The notes under the pieces are model-generated. The model was given only the letters and a program-made list of their open reading frames with translations. It did no database searches and had not been told where the DNA came from. Below are positions 1 to 11,960 of a stretch of DNA of 64,000 nt, piece by piece. The position numbers were made by a program, and so were the translations under genes. Numbering within the stretch: the first letter of the stretch is position 1; the number at the start of each line of letters is the position of its first letter. Source of the DNA: Charina bottae (taxonomy: Eukaryota > Chordata > Lepidosauria > Squamata > Charinaidae); the NCBI GenBank assembly GCA_023362775.1, contig JALMGJ010000005.1:41251463-41315462 (forward strand). The letters run 5' to 3'.

Positions 1-481
1 TTTGCCTTCCACTTTCCCTAGCATCAGCATCTTCTCCAGGGTATCCTGTCTTCTCATTATGTGGCCAAAGTACTTCAGTTTTGCCTTTAATATCATTCCC
101 TCAAGTGAGCAGTCTGGCTTTATTTCCTGGAATATGGACTGGTTTGATCTTCTTGCAGTCCAAGGCACACTCAGAATTTTCCTCCAACACCACAGTTCAA
201 AAACATCTATCTTCCTTCGCTCAGCCTTCCTTATGGTCCAGCTCTCGCAGCCATAGGTTATTACGGGGAATACCATTGCTTTAACTATGAGGACCTTTGT
301 TGTCAGTGTGATGTCTCTGCTCTTAACTATTTTATCGAGATTTGTCATTGCTCTCCTCCCAAGAAGTAGACGTCTTCTGATTTCCTGGCTGCAGTCAGCG
401 TCTGCAGTAATCTTTGCGCCTAGAAATACAAAGTCTGTCACTGCCTCCACGTTTTCTCCCTCTATTTGCCAGTTATCAATC
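1..481 (-). mobile_element. Bov-B (RTE) LINE, 3' part of ORF2, open to the window edge
   Basis: The minus strand is open for 160 codons from 480 down to 1 and continues off the window. It contains G-A-K-I-T-A-D-A-D-C-S-Q-E-I, M-V-F-P-V-I-T-Y-G-C-E-S-W-T, W-T-A-R-R-S-N-Q-S-I and K-L-K-Y-F-G-H-I-M-R-R, which I recognise as the C-terminal part of the Bov-B reverse transcriptase protein. The element appears 5' truncated at about 481, where the similarity stops abruptly. The intact frame suggests a fairly young insertion. Confidence 0.85.
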
Positions 482-3400
482 AAGCTAGATACATATAAGT
501 TATATAGAACTAGATACTGCATATACAAAATGCTTCTGTGGCGTGAACACTGTGACCTAAAACAGTAAGTGGAAAACAGTTGCTTCGCTTCCCTCATCTA
601 ATGGCACATATTAATTAATTACATGAAACAATCAATGAGGAGGCTTTTGTTGCTGCTATGTCAGCAATTGCTAAGAAGCTATTTTCTCTTTAAATTTAAC
701 CATATATTAGAATCTTATTGTAGGGTTTGTGATTTAGCTTGCTGAGGAAGGTCTGCATTAGAATCAGAAGGTTATGTCACTGATTCTGGTAGGAAGATAT
801 AGAAAAGTACAGATTAAGTGGCCAGTTCGTATAAACATTGTCAATCTTTGAATGTCATTCACTAAATATTATTGACTTTATATTCAGAAGGTAGCAAGCG
901 TTTCACAGTCATTGCTAAGATCGGAATTACAATAAAAAGTCTTTCCATACATCATAGAAATCCAGAATTTAGCAATGATTTTGAAGAATTGATATTGATA
1001 AAATTCTTAGCATATACAGATGGCCCACTCCCTGCTTGCCTTCTGAAAGGCTCTAAAGGTCTGGCTCCTTTTCTGGGCACTAGATCAGGTGGTTTTGTGA
1101 GCTTGTTTTAATTGTTCTGGTTGTTTAAATCAATTCCGGTGCAATATGCCTTAATATATTTTGGGGGTGTTATATGTTGCTTTTAATAGTGTATGCTGTC
1201 CTAAGTTGCATCTCAAATTGAATGAATGAATGAATGAATTTTTTAATTTATTTCAATTATAACAATAATCATTTAGATGTTTTTGCACTGTGTGGTTATA
1301 AATACTATTAAAATAGCCTTCCCTGATGGTTAGCATAAAATTAAAAGTATAACCACAGTCATTGACCCCATTTGTGCAACATGGAAGCCATATTGTAATT
1401 TCACTTATTGTAATTCTGAACTTGGAAACAATTCTGAACTTGAAAACTTCTGGTTAGGGGAAGACCATTAACTACAATTTGTAAACTTGCCTGTTCTTGA
1501 TTAAGCAGCACCACCCATTACTTAGTTTGATTTTTGAACCAGGACTAATCATTAGGTTAGGTTATTAAGCAATCGTTGCTACTCCAGTGAGTTACAGGAA
1601 CAGCCACAAACCAGAATAGTGGTGTCCTGCTGCTTCACTCAGTCTCTGCAGGTACATCAGAGGTTCCTTTGCAAAACACTGAAGCTGGGAAAGGATTAGC
1701 CTTCCTCAACTCTGGCACAGTAGCTCTAATTTCAATCTGGACATACTACTTGAGCTGATTTGGTTATTCATACCTCTAGCTTCCTCTCTGTCATAATTAA
1801 GATAATCTAGCTGGCATGATTAGCACTATAAATGTATGTCATATAGGATGAAAAAAATATAACCTTTCACCAACTGATTAATCATACTATTTTGATTTAC
1901 TATGGGAGATGAGCCTTGGTCAAGGGAAGGCTCTTTTCTTCAAATGTTGCTTTTATTCTTTATTTCCAAATGCCTTTATAAGTTTAGAGACTGCTAAGAG
2001 CAGCTACTTCTTGTCTATTTGGGAATGCTTTTAAACCATTCCAGAAACCACGTTTTCTGACAGACCAGGGTGCTCACAGAAGAGCGGCTGATCTAAGCTA
2101 TACGAGAGCCAGCATAAACTATAGCACAGCAGTGCCAGCTGTCATTGCTTAGAAACACATAATAGATTCTGCTGCTTTTCAGACAGTAGATATTACAGCC
2201 ACATAAACCAGTCATTCTGTAAGAGAGCAAGCAAGCAAGCCCTGGCAGCTTAGAAGTATTCTTTTGGTAACTGCATACCTAGAGCAGTTGTGAGTGCAGA
2301 GGCAGTGGGTGGCAGCTTTGCAACACATTATTTCCTAGTCTGGCCTCAGAACAGAGGAAAAACATAAGGGGGATTTGCAAGAGTTGTGTATAGAACCCCT
2401 TAATCAAGTTTATCACGGCTTGCTCTACTTAATGGTGGTTGGTGTCCAATTGAAAATACTAGATGCTTATGCTAAAATCAGAATTTTAAGTTGTTGTACT
2501 GTAATTCAATATATGTTTTTAGTAGGATAAGAGTCTTATATCCTGGAGCTAGCACATTATGGTAATTACAGTGGATGTCCATTGCTTTTGGTGAGCCTTT
2601 TCTTTTGTAGTTCTATATAGTTAGGAGGGATGAATAGTAGTGAGGAGTGAGATCAAGCAACTGGAATTATGGATGATGTAATGTAAGCAAAATTATTTAC
2701 TTATTTATGCAATTATCTATTTTCATTTTTTAAATTTCCCTGTGATACCTCTCCTCCTTTCCATTGCCACAATCACTTTCAGTTGTTCATTTTAAACAAC
2801 TGTCTGCTTAGCTGTGCTCCTAATAGGCCTGTGCAAAGCAGTGCAATCTGTCTCAGCCCTTCATGTTGAATGCCGGAGGTGATGCATTCCTCCTCGTGAA
2901 GTGTCATGCAGGGCCAATCCAAAGGTTTTTAAGCCATCTCTATAAGGACCACTGAAGGATCTGCAAGCTCCTGAAGCAAAACATACAGTCTTCAAAAAAG
3001 ATTCTAAAGAATGCCTCAGACATCATGAAAGTAAATTTAATGAATGAACTGATTTAACCTAATAATTAAACCGGTGCATCTTTAATGTGATTTTAAAAGT
3101 AGCTCCATATTTTTCAGGCTTACACATAGTTTGAAAAAAGACATGCATGCCTTAATAAATAGCAGAGAGGTGTTGTGCTCATGTTTGTTTCTGAAGCAGT
3201 TCCAAATGTGTAGGTCCTGTGCTCGCAGACAGGAGCAGGAACAGATGCTGAAGCTCAGAGCCAGGATGCTGGTGAGTGAAGAGTTCCCACTAATGGAAAA
3301 GCAATCTTATTGCTGCAAAAGAAAGGACAGTTTTGCTCCAGTTTCAGATAATGTGGAACCAGAAAAAAAAAGTTTTAGTTTCAAATACCAACAGTGTTCT

Positions 3401-5794
3401 AAGAATGCTGGCATTCAGAGCTCCTTCTGAATCAGTACAGAATATGTGAGTGAAAGTGTCTTTACACTTTGTGTTCACTATTACATTTTGCCAGTTCAGC
3501 TTCTTAATGGTGAAAAATATTTGATACACTGGTGTTCTATTCATCTGCACCTCAGGTCCTTGAGAATTTAAAAAAATATAGCTTATTTTTTTTTGCCCTT
3601 TTGTTTCATAATCCATTCTCTACTAAGGATCTTCTACTTAGAGGTGAGTTCAAAATGCACCATTTGGCTCTTTGCATCCAGATATAAAGGGATAGTAGGC
3701 TTCTTCTGCTCTTAAGTGCTGCTTATTTTTCCCTCTCCCACAGAGCCCTAAGGCTGAGTTGATTCACATATTCATATTTTTCACTCAAGGATCAAAAGGA
3801 AACATCAAAGTAATGACTTTCCTATGTGAAGCAGCCATCAGATAAAACACAACAGACAGGTTCTATATTCCCACATATCATCTCAAGCACAATATTTTTC
3901 AGTTGAGCAGAAAATATTGTATGAAGCATCCCAGGGTATCTGGAGGCCAATAACTTTTGGAATAAAGCTCAACATTTTTTAAAACTGTGTTGGCATGGAT
4001 AGCAATGGATAGTTCTTCCTACTGAGAGCTAATGCCTTTAAAGAAAGCAAAGCAAGACCTTCCTAAATGCATAAAAATAGAGCTGCTTTTGTAGTGAGGA
4101 CTATAATAGGCTTAGGGTATGGAACCTATGGCCCTCCAGATAATTTCTGAACTATAGTAGAAGCCCCAGCATTCCTAACCATTGGCTATGCTGGTGTTGT
4201 AGTTCAGTAGCATTTGGAGGACACGGGTTCCCTATCCCTGATCTAACTCATGAATATATTCACTAATAGGCTTGACAAAATATACCACATAGAAATATGT
4301 AATTTATAGAGATATAAAATTCAGACAGTTTCCCTGTTGCCTTGTTCTTGGTGTATTACAAATGTTGCTTTAGGTTATCCATATTTAGTACAGTATTTTC
4401 TATTCTGAGCTTTCAAGTAGAGGACTTTCCTAGCCTTTTCTATCTCTTCATGAAACATGAAGTTTGATCATAGGCCTTCCACATACATTACCACAGTACA
4501 TGAGAGTTGTAAGTAAACTCTGAACATCTTTTACTGGTCTATTGGGAGCTGCCGAGGAGGAGCAGAAAATAGGATTCCTGTGCTGGGAACTGCTGAAGAA
4601 ACTTTCCTCCTCCAGCAACCTACTGTGTTTCTTGCTGGGTGTAAAGGAGGAATGAAGTGTTTCATTCCTGCAGACCCTTAACTTGCCTGCCTTGCATTTC
4701 ATGCACCTGCCTATAGGCAATTTCTGAACATCAGGGTCACCAAGCTGCTGCTAAAACAAAGCTGCACTGAATTGTGGCCTTTAAAAACCAAGGTATGCTT
4801 TGTAACCCATATTTCAAACCATGTTTCTAACCTTCATGGTTTCACAGAAAAGCATGATTGCAATAAATACCCAAACATACAGTATGTAACTTTACTAACA
4901 GATAGTCACTATAGGTTGTAATGTATGTTTTAAAGAAAATTAACTATGACCCATATTTTCAATGTAGGTTCCCAGGAAACCATACTTTTGTCAATATATT
5001 TATGTCTGCTCTCTCTGTCTCTCTCTCTCACACACATAAACATATATGTATTCAGAAATGGCTATATCATGTTTTATAGTTGCATCCTATTTCCTCTGCT
5101 TGTAGTCCCTTATTATCAAGAGAACTATTAGACTTGTGTCCCAACAATTATGAGATGGATGAAGGAAGTAGAATATTGAGATCCAAAATAATGCAAATTG
5201 TCTGTGGCCATCAGACATCTTGTTTCCTGAAAAGGTGGGCGAGTTTATAAAATAGAATACAAAACCTGGAATTTATTTAAAAGGAAAAGAGGGGCAAAAC
5301 AAGATAATAATTCAGGGTAAGCTGTATCTTTAAACTACAGAAGAAGAGTGGATAGAATCCAATATCTGAGTGACCTACAGGTGAATGTTTCATTTTTTAG
5401 TCTTTCTTTGGATTCAACATTCTTCCCCAACCCAGCCCCCTGGAGATACAGTTTGTTGCAGTCCCAGCATCTGGAGGGCACTAGGAGAAGGCTGGTATAG
5501 AGTTTCATTGCCTTCAGGAGCTACATGACAGGCAGAAAAACAGCAGAGGCAGCTTTTCCCAACATGAGAATGCAGTGATGGAAAAGCATTTTCTGTCAGT
5601 CAATATTAAAGACATAAGAGACTTCCAGGAAAAACTAACTAAACACCATTCTCTTTTGACATTCAATATAAATAAAATAAAATATTTTTTTACAATATTT
5701 ATAGACTAATCCTAACAAACTTTGAGCAAGGAACAGCAAAGTAAAAAAAAAGTATATAAAACATATAAATAATTTAAAATTGGATTTTATTTTA

Positions 5795-5870
5795 TTTGAT
5801 TACATGCCACCAAGTCATTGTCGACTCTTAGCGACCACATAAATTTTCTCCATAAAATAATTTTAAAACA
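5795..5870 (-). mobile_element. Short 3' fragment of a tRNA-derived SINE
   Basis: On the minus strand the segment reads GGTCGCTAAGAGTCGAC followed by GACTTGGTGGCA, the usual 3' portion of a reptile tRNA-derived SINE. The head and box A/B promoter are absent. Confidence 0.5.
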
Positions 5871-8800
5871 ACAATACAAATTAGTACATTAAACGTGTCA
5901 TTCAGTTAACCTATGGGCCAAGTACCTTCTAGAACAGTACTATTTTGATTTGTATTCATAACACCTGTAGAGTATGCACCATCCATATCGTTCCCAAAAT
6001 GTAAGATTTTACCTCCATTTTGAGAAGTTGACATTTCTGTTATGGATGTTATCTCACTGATTTGGGGTTTTATTTTTGTTCTCATCCAGTTTCATAGCAC
6101 ACTGGCATGTATATACTATATAAAGTATGAGAAGCTAGTTAGCGGAATATATAAAATATATTAGGAGCATCCAATCACAATATGAATTATCTGTGGATTC
6201 AATTGTTCCTATTTAATTCTTCTTGGCATGAAAAAATAATTGGTAAAACTGCCTAAAATAATGGGTTGTAAGGGTTGCAAACTTTTTACTGGCTTCCTTT
6301 CCTCCCCATAATCCCAACTTGATATGCAGAAATTAATCTTTTATCAGCATATATTTATATTAGCCTACTGTTAACAACTGCAACAAAAGAACCAATAAGG
6401 GAGAATTCCCTATGAGAATGCCTTGGAGGCATGAGTCAAAGACAGCTCATTCCACCTAGGTGTTCATCTAAAATTTTGATTTCTAGTTTACAATTTGTGA
6501 AATCTCATGAAACCTCAAACAATGAAAACAAGGAATATTCTCTCTTAAATTTCTATGGGTAACATTTTTTTTCAGTTGAAAGGATGGAAAAACAGTATCC
6601 TGTATGTTGTTAAATGGTTTGTACTTTTGCAAAATAGCTCAATTCAAGATGGAACGGAAAAACGGCTATTTTAAAGGATAGGCACTGTAATTGAGAACAT
6701 AGTGTTTCCTCTTTATCTGTTGGTACCTTGCCTACATTTCTACATTCATTATGCTCTATCAAATAGCTGTTATAATTACAGCTCAAATCCCAGAGAAGGA
6801 TGGAACTTTAAGTGACCAAACATGGCCAGATCTAGGATTGCTAGGACCAGATCCTGATATAACCTTTCCTGCTATAAATACTAAATGGTTAGGAGAAGCT
6901 ATGTTTGGTGCCATTGTTTCTGTTATGTAAGGTTCTTTAAGGCTAGGGATATAAGAGGTCTTTTGGCTCATTTCCTGTATTTGAAGCCAAGTAGAACATA
7001 TGCTAGGTCAGATACCATGGTTGAGGTTACCAAGTATTGGACCATTTTCTGTTGCTATGCCTTTTAACCGCAGATAAAACTTCACTGCCTGAAGATTTTC
7101 AGTACCTAATGTCTGCGTACCAGATTGTGTAAAGAGCATAGGGACAGGCAAGAATAGTTTGTTCTGATAGGCTGACCAAGATTTGCCTGTTCTTCACTGA
7201 AGGCAATATCTACATCTTTTAACTTTATTGAGGCACCAAGACAGAAGCACTTACATAAGACTTGGTAACTATCCTGATGCAAACCCTGAAAAGTAAGAAA
7301 ACCAGGGTGGAGCATAATTAGTCACGACAGAGAGTACTCCTTTTCTAACAAAGCCCGGTCCCTTTCCTATATTTCATTGCTTTGCTAATGCTATCTCCAG
7401 AAAGCAGCAGCATCACATCCAAGGGAAAAAGAGCCCTCTAAGCTGTGTTCAACTAGTATATTTCTCTGTATTACATCATCAGCATAAGAATGGAGCAAGT
7501 AAAGAAGCTCCATGCAGGACACATACAGCTTCTTCCTGCATCCACTGCTTGCTTGCTTTCACTATTTCTTACTTAAGAAATATAATAGTGATCACCATAG
7601 CAATGCATATTCCCCTGAGACTTGCACATCCACAGGTGGAATCCTCTGAGCTTTGGAAATGGTTCTTGGCCCCAGCAGGTGGAGCCTGACCATAAAGCGA
7701 TACAGTTGCTCCTAGATAGAAGTACTTGGGATGACTCATTTTGAGCCTGTATTTTTCTTAGAAATGCCATCTTTTGTTTCTACTAGCACAGCCAATAGAT
7801 GCTGACTTTTCAGCATGTGGCTGGTAATTTAACCCAGCTCAAGGACCTCTGTTCCAGGGACAAAGGACAGGATATAGGATTCCAGAAGGAAAGAGGTTGC
7901 TTTGTGTGGGAAGCAGTGGGCTCCTCTGCCAGTACCTGTTACACCAAGGACCCTGACATTTTCCAGATGTCCCTGCAGGAAAACAGCACCTGATTCCACT
8001 TAAAGCTTGCAGCATCTCTCCTCCTCACTCCCACACCTCACCCCAGAAAACATGGAACTCTCTGAGAAAAATAATGTCTTTGGGCTGGGAAAAATCTCCT
8101 CAGGATTTTCTATCAAAAGCTGGAGCTGGCTCTGTCAGTGCTAAAACACGATCATATGCAAACAGGAGGCCCCAAGATGCTTTCAAAAGTCAAGGTTTCC
8201 TCAGAAATCGCATGACCTAAACAGAATGGAGGCTAGTGTAACAAGGAGTGACTGAGACCTGAGAGACAGCAGATTTCCCCCAGGGGAGAAGACCCAGTCT
8301 CTGGCCCCATAAAGAACAAACCACCAGCCGTCTGGGCCTATTTAGCATCCATGACCTTTCACCTTTGAGACCCCCCCCCCCAACTGCCTGCTGTGTGCAG
8401 ACTTGCTTTGCAGTATAGAAAGGTTCTTATATAGATTTTAGTTCCATTAATATCTGTAAATTCATCTAAGAATGGCTATATGGACATGTTTCTCTCTGCA
8501 GGAATTACAGTATTTTTTGGGATGTGGGGAGGAGGATTTCTGATGCTCATTACAGTCTTTTCAGTATTCACTAAGTAGTAAGTTTCACTTACCACTAATT
8601 TTTTAAAAAAGAAGTTTCACAGGATTCACCAGTTAGATCTAACTCTGTTCAGGTGTTTATTTTCTTGGTTTAATCAGCACAAAAGAAGAAGCAGCACACT
8701 AGTTCTATGTCAGTCATCATCTTCAAACTGGAAGGATAACTTCTGAAGCAAGGAATTGTTTGTGCAATTAATTCTTAAAATTCAGGTTTTAGAACTGTCT

Positions 8801-9983
8801 TAGGGTGCTAAGATAGAGAAGATTCTCTTTACTTGGCACCTCCAACTGAGTGATACTGACAGTGACTCAGATGATTGTGCTTATCCTCACTTTCATCCTT
8901 CATGGATTGATTAAACAGAAAAAGTAGAATGTCTGCAAGGCAAGGAATCATGACCATTCTCCTATAATGTGACCTTAATGTTTTAGCCTCAGGTCCTCAT
9001 CTGCAAAATGGAAGTAATAGTGACTTACTTACTCATATGTTTGTTGAAAGAAAAAACGAGGGAAAGACTGTAACAAGCTTTGCAAATAATATTACAGTGT
9101 TAATCCCCTAAGACAGAGTGACATTGATTTACTTCTGGTAGCTTGGAGCCAGTTCTAAAGGAGTTACAGAACAATTCCAAGATTTTTCCTATTGTTTTTA
9201 GTCTAATAAATAAAAGTGCTGTTGAAAAAATCAGTTGCAATCATTAACTGCCCTTTGTTTTTGAAAAAGGTAAACTGCATTTCTCTTTGAAAAAGATGAC
9301 CCTCTGGGGACACTATGACATATAAACCTGGTAATTTGGATGAGAGAGAAAGAAGGCTGTACAGAAAAGAAATAGAAATAGACTGATATCATTATGTAAC
9401 TCAGAGTCATAGCTTTCTTTAGGAAGCCCTCAAGTACAAAGGACATTCATACAGTTAGGTCTCTCACATTTTATAACTAGTGTAATGCCCAATCTAACAC
9501 CAGAAGCATAATGAATAGGGATAGGTTTACAGTAAGGGGTGTCCTTGCTGCTATTTAATTTAAAATATATATCTTTGCAGGTAGATATTATCCAGTATGA
9601 TTTTATACCAAACAAAATATTAATAAAATATGGTTTTATTTTAATAAAAATAATAAAGCTCCATTGCTGGAAACAATTTTAAAAAGTGAGGAGGGGAATA
9701 TTCAAAGTATGATAGAGACGCTTTCATAGAGAAATTTCCTCTGTGGTACAAATGCATCTGAACTGGAATAGTATGGAAACTTGCAAAATAAAATATTATA
9801 TATGTTTGGCACTAGATGTGCCGATCAGCATGACAGAATTCACAACCACTAACAAGTAATAATGAAACTTACTTTGCTGTTCAGTCACTTCCAATTCCAA
9901 TGGACATCATTTTGCCAGGATCACGTGTCAGTAGTTGTTTCTTTGACTTCTTATAAGCTTCACACTGATAGTATCCAGCCACT

Positions 9984-10097
9984 GTATGTATGTATGTATG
10001 TATGTATGTATGTATGTATGTATGTATGTATGTATGTATTCATTCATTCATTCATTCATTCATTCATTCATTCATTCATTCATTCATTCATTCATTC
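9984..10097. repeat. Compound microsatellite (TATG)n then (ATTC)n
   Basis: Uninterrupted TATG units from 9984 switch at about 10038 to ATTC units that run to 10097. The ATTC block abuts the 3' end of a minus-strand LINE and reads GAAT on that strand, so it may have grown from the LINE tail. Confidence 0.95.
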
Positions 10098-10945
10098 GAT
10101 TTCTCACCGCCCAACTCCCTCAAGGGACTCTGGACGGTTTACAAATCATCAAAATCTCAAACATTAAACATTAAAACATTAAAATAACCATTTAGAATAC
10201 CATAGATATAATAAAATTAAGAAGGCGATGTGTTCTTTCAGCCTTGGAAGGGCTATTCTAGGAAAATCCTACTATATTAGCCATCCCCAGGAGTTTCTGA
10301 TCTTCCTTCCGCCCCAGGCCTGTTGGCAAAGCCAAGTTTTAAGTTGTTTCCTGAAGCCCAGGAGCGAGGTGGACTGTCTTAACTCTGGGGGAAGGATATT
10401 CCACAGGGCAGGCGCTGCTGCAGAGAAGGCACGCTTCCGTGACCCCGTGAGATGGAATTCTTTAACTGATGGGGTCCGTAGCATGCCCTCCCTGCATGAC
10501 CGGATGGGATGGGCCGATGTGATGGGGATAAGACGGTCCCTTAGGTAACCTGGTCCCATGCCATGAAGGGCTTTAAAGGTCATAACCAACACCTTGAATT
10601 GCACCCGGAAGCAAACTGGAACCCAGTGCAGCTCGCGTAATAATGGTGTCACATGAGTCCGATATGGGACTTCTAAGATGGTTCGTGCGGCCGCATTCTG
10701 GATCAGTTGGAGCTTCCGGATACTCTTCAAGGGTAGCCCCATGTAGAGCGCATTACAGTAGTCTATATGTGAGATAACCAGGGCATGAGTGACTGTTCGA
10801 AGGGCCTCTTGCTCCAGGAAAGGTCGCAACTGGCACACAACATGAAGTTGTGCAAAGTCTTCTGTTGGCCTCTGTTTTGATTGCCTTCTATTTGTCCAAG
10901 CATCAGGGTCTTCTGCCTTCATATTACATGTCCTGCCAATCATAT
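10098..10945 (-). mobile_element. CR1-like LINE, C-terminal reverse transcriptase region and 3' UTR
   Basis: A minus-strand frame of 223 codons (10272-10943) reads I-D-Y-C-N-A-L-Y-M-G-L-P, Q-N-A-A-A-R-T-I, H-V-T-P-L-L-R-E-L-H-W-V-P-V and A-P-A-L-W-N-I-L-P-P-E-L. This is the C-terminal region of a CR1/jockey-group non-LTR retrotransposon that is very common in squamates (assignment to CR1 rather than a relative such as Vingi is uncertain). The 3' end at 10098-10140 keeps part of the CCGCCC/GGACGG stem seen in other copies. The element is 5' truncated near 10945. Confidence 0.85.
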
Positions 10946-10956
10946 TACTCCTGCCT

Positions 10957-11275
10957 TCATGTTACATGTCTAAAATATCTAAGCTTTAGCTCCATCATTT
11001 GTGCTTCCTGTGGACAGTTTGGTTTTATTTCATCTAGTATTGAATGATATGTTCTTGCAGTCCAAAATATTTTCAATCCAGCACCATAAATCAAAGGCAT
11101 CAGTATTTCTGATAATTCAGCTTTCACAACCAATGTTACAGATGAGAAAGCCAGAAGGTGATGTCTCTGCACTTTAATAGTTTGACTAGATTTCTTAAAA
11201 TCTTCCATTTCATAGCTATAGTCACCGTTCTGTGAATTTTTGGGGCCTAGGGAGATAGTCTGTCACTACTTCAAA
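10957..11275 (-). mobile_element. Decayed Bov-B (RTE) LINE fragment
   Basis: On the minus strand, phrases such as I-L-D-E-I-K-P-N-C and L-K-L-R-Y-F-R-H-V correspond to the Bov-B C-terminal region seen intact at 1-481, but with stops and frameshifts. It abuts the LINE at 10098-10945. Confidence 0.65.
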
Positions 11276-11337
11276 ATAATAATAATAACAATAATAATAA
11301 CAACAACAACACCAGCACCAGCACCAGCACCAGCACT
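11276..11337. repeat. Compound triplet/hexamer repeat (AAT)n, (AAC)n, (CACCAG)n
   Basis: AATAAT units change to AACAAC and then to CACCAG/CAGCAC units. It lies about 450 bp upstream of the first visible HPSE2 exon. Confidence 0.85.
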
Positions 11338-11790
11338 TATTAGTCTGTTCTCAACAAGTTTATCTCCCCTCTGAAATTGTACCACTAACATTGATGCTCT
11401 CCCCTTCCAATAGCTAACCAATCAGCTCTTTGACAAACTGAAGGAGAGTGCTGTTGCACTAGAAAAGCAGGGATACAAGGAAGGTCTACAATAGTAAGGG
11501 CGACTCTATGTATCCATGCGTTTTTTCCCCTTAGGGTGAAAAAGGTTGCTCATCACTGGCATAACGAAACGATCATTAGGAGAGTTCCTGAGTACAGTAT
11601 GTCCTTTTGTGACAGATCATACCATTCTATTGAAGGGGTGGGTAGTAATGGAACCCTAGAACAACTAGTTTCTGAAAAATATGAGGGCTGTATTTTGATA
11701 CAGTCCTCTCCTTAGGCATCTTCTGAGGCAGTCAAGAGGGCTCCTCTTTGCATTTGAGTTTCAGGCTGGATTTGTTTTTTTCCCAGCCAG

Positions 11791-11960
11791 GTCTCTAGAC
11801 AAACTTTATAATTTTGCTGACTGCTCTGGCCTCCATCTCATCTTTGCATTGAATGCTTTGTGCCGGAATCCCAACAATTCCTGGAACAGTTCCAATGCCC
11901 TCAGCCTGGTCAAGTACAGTGCCAGCAAGAAGTACAACATCTCCTGGGAGCTGGGCAATG
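11791..11960 (+). CDS. HPSE2: HPSE2 coding exon a (probably exon 4)
   Basis: The acceptor is a pyrimidine-rich tract ending CCAG at 11790, and the donor is GTAAGT at 11961. The exon is 170 bp, entered with one base completing a split codon (probably Arg) and left in phase 1. It encodes the stretch starting [11 protein letters not shown] and ending W-E-L-G-N, part of the GH79 TIM barrel. It includes the sequons NNS, NSS and NIS. The last base supplies the first position of the putative acid/base Glu codon, completed in the next exon. A different AG at 11797-11798 lies within the same reading frame; the upstream one was chosen because it keeps the S-L-D residues expected in HPSE2. Confidence 0.95.

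Larger units (their letters stand above)
1..11790 (+). other. HPSE2 upstream intron (partial) and its contents
   Basis: Intronic DNA to the left of the first visible exon; the intron start is outside the window. Recognised contents are listed separately: Bov-B at 1-481, a SINE tail at 5795-5870, the (TATG)n/(ATTC)n tract at 9984-10097, a CR1-like LINE at 10098-10945 and decayed Bov-B at 10957-11275. The stretch 482-9983 is mostly AT-rich unique-looking sequence with a short AATG repeat (1219-1240), a C run near 8373, and an old short repeat with imperfect inverted ends at 4115-4245. No coding exon is supported there. Confidence 0.6.

Noticed and set aside
9862..10187. Frames of 62-106 codons with Y-V-C-M and F-I-H-S repeats
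   Set aside because: Translation of the (TATG)n/(ATTC)n tract.
10272..10943. 223-codon minus-strand ORF as a host gene
   Set aside because: It is the C-terminal part of a CR1-like LINE protein, with the LINE's 3' UTR beside it.
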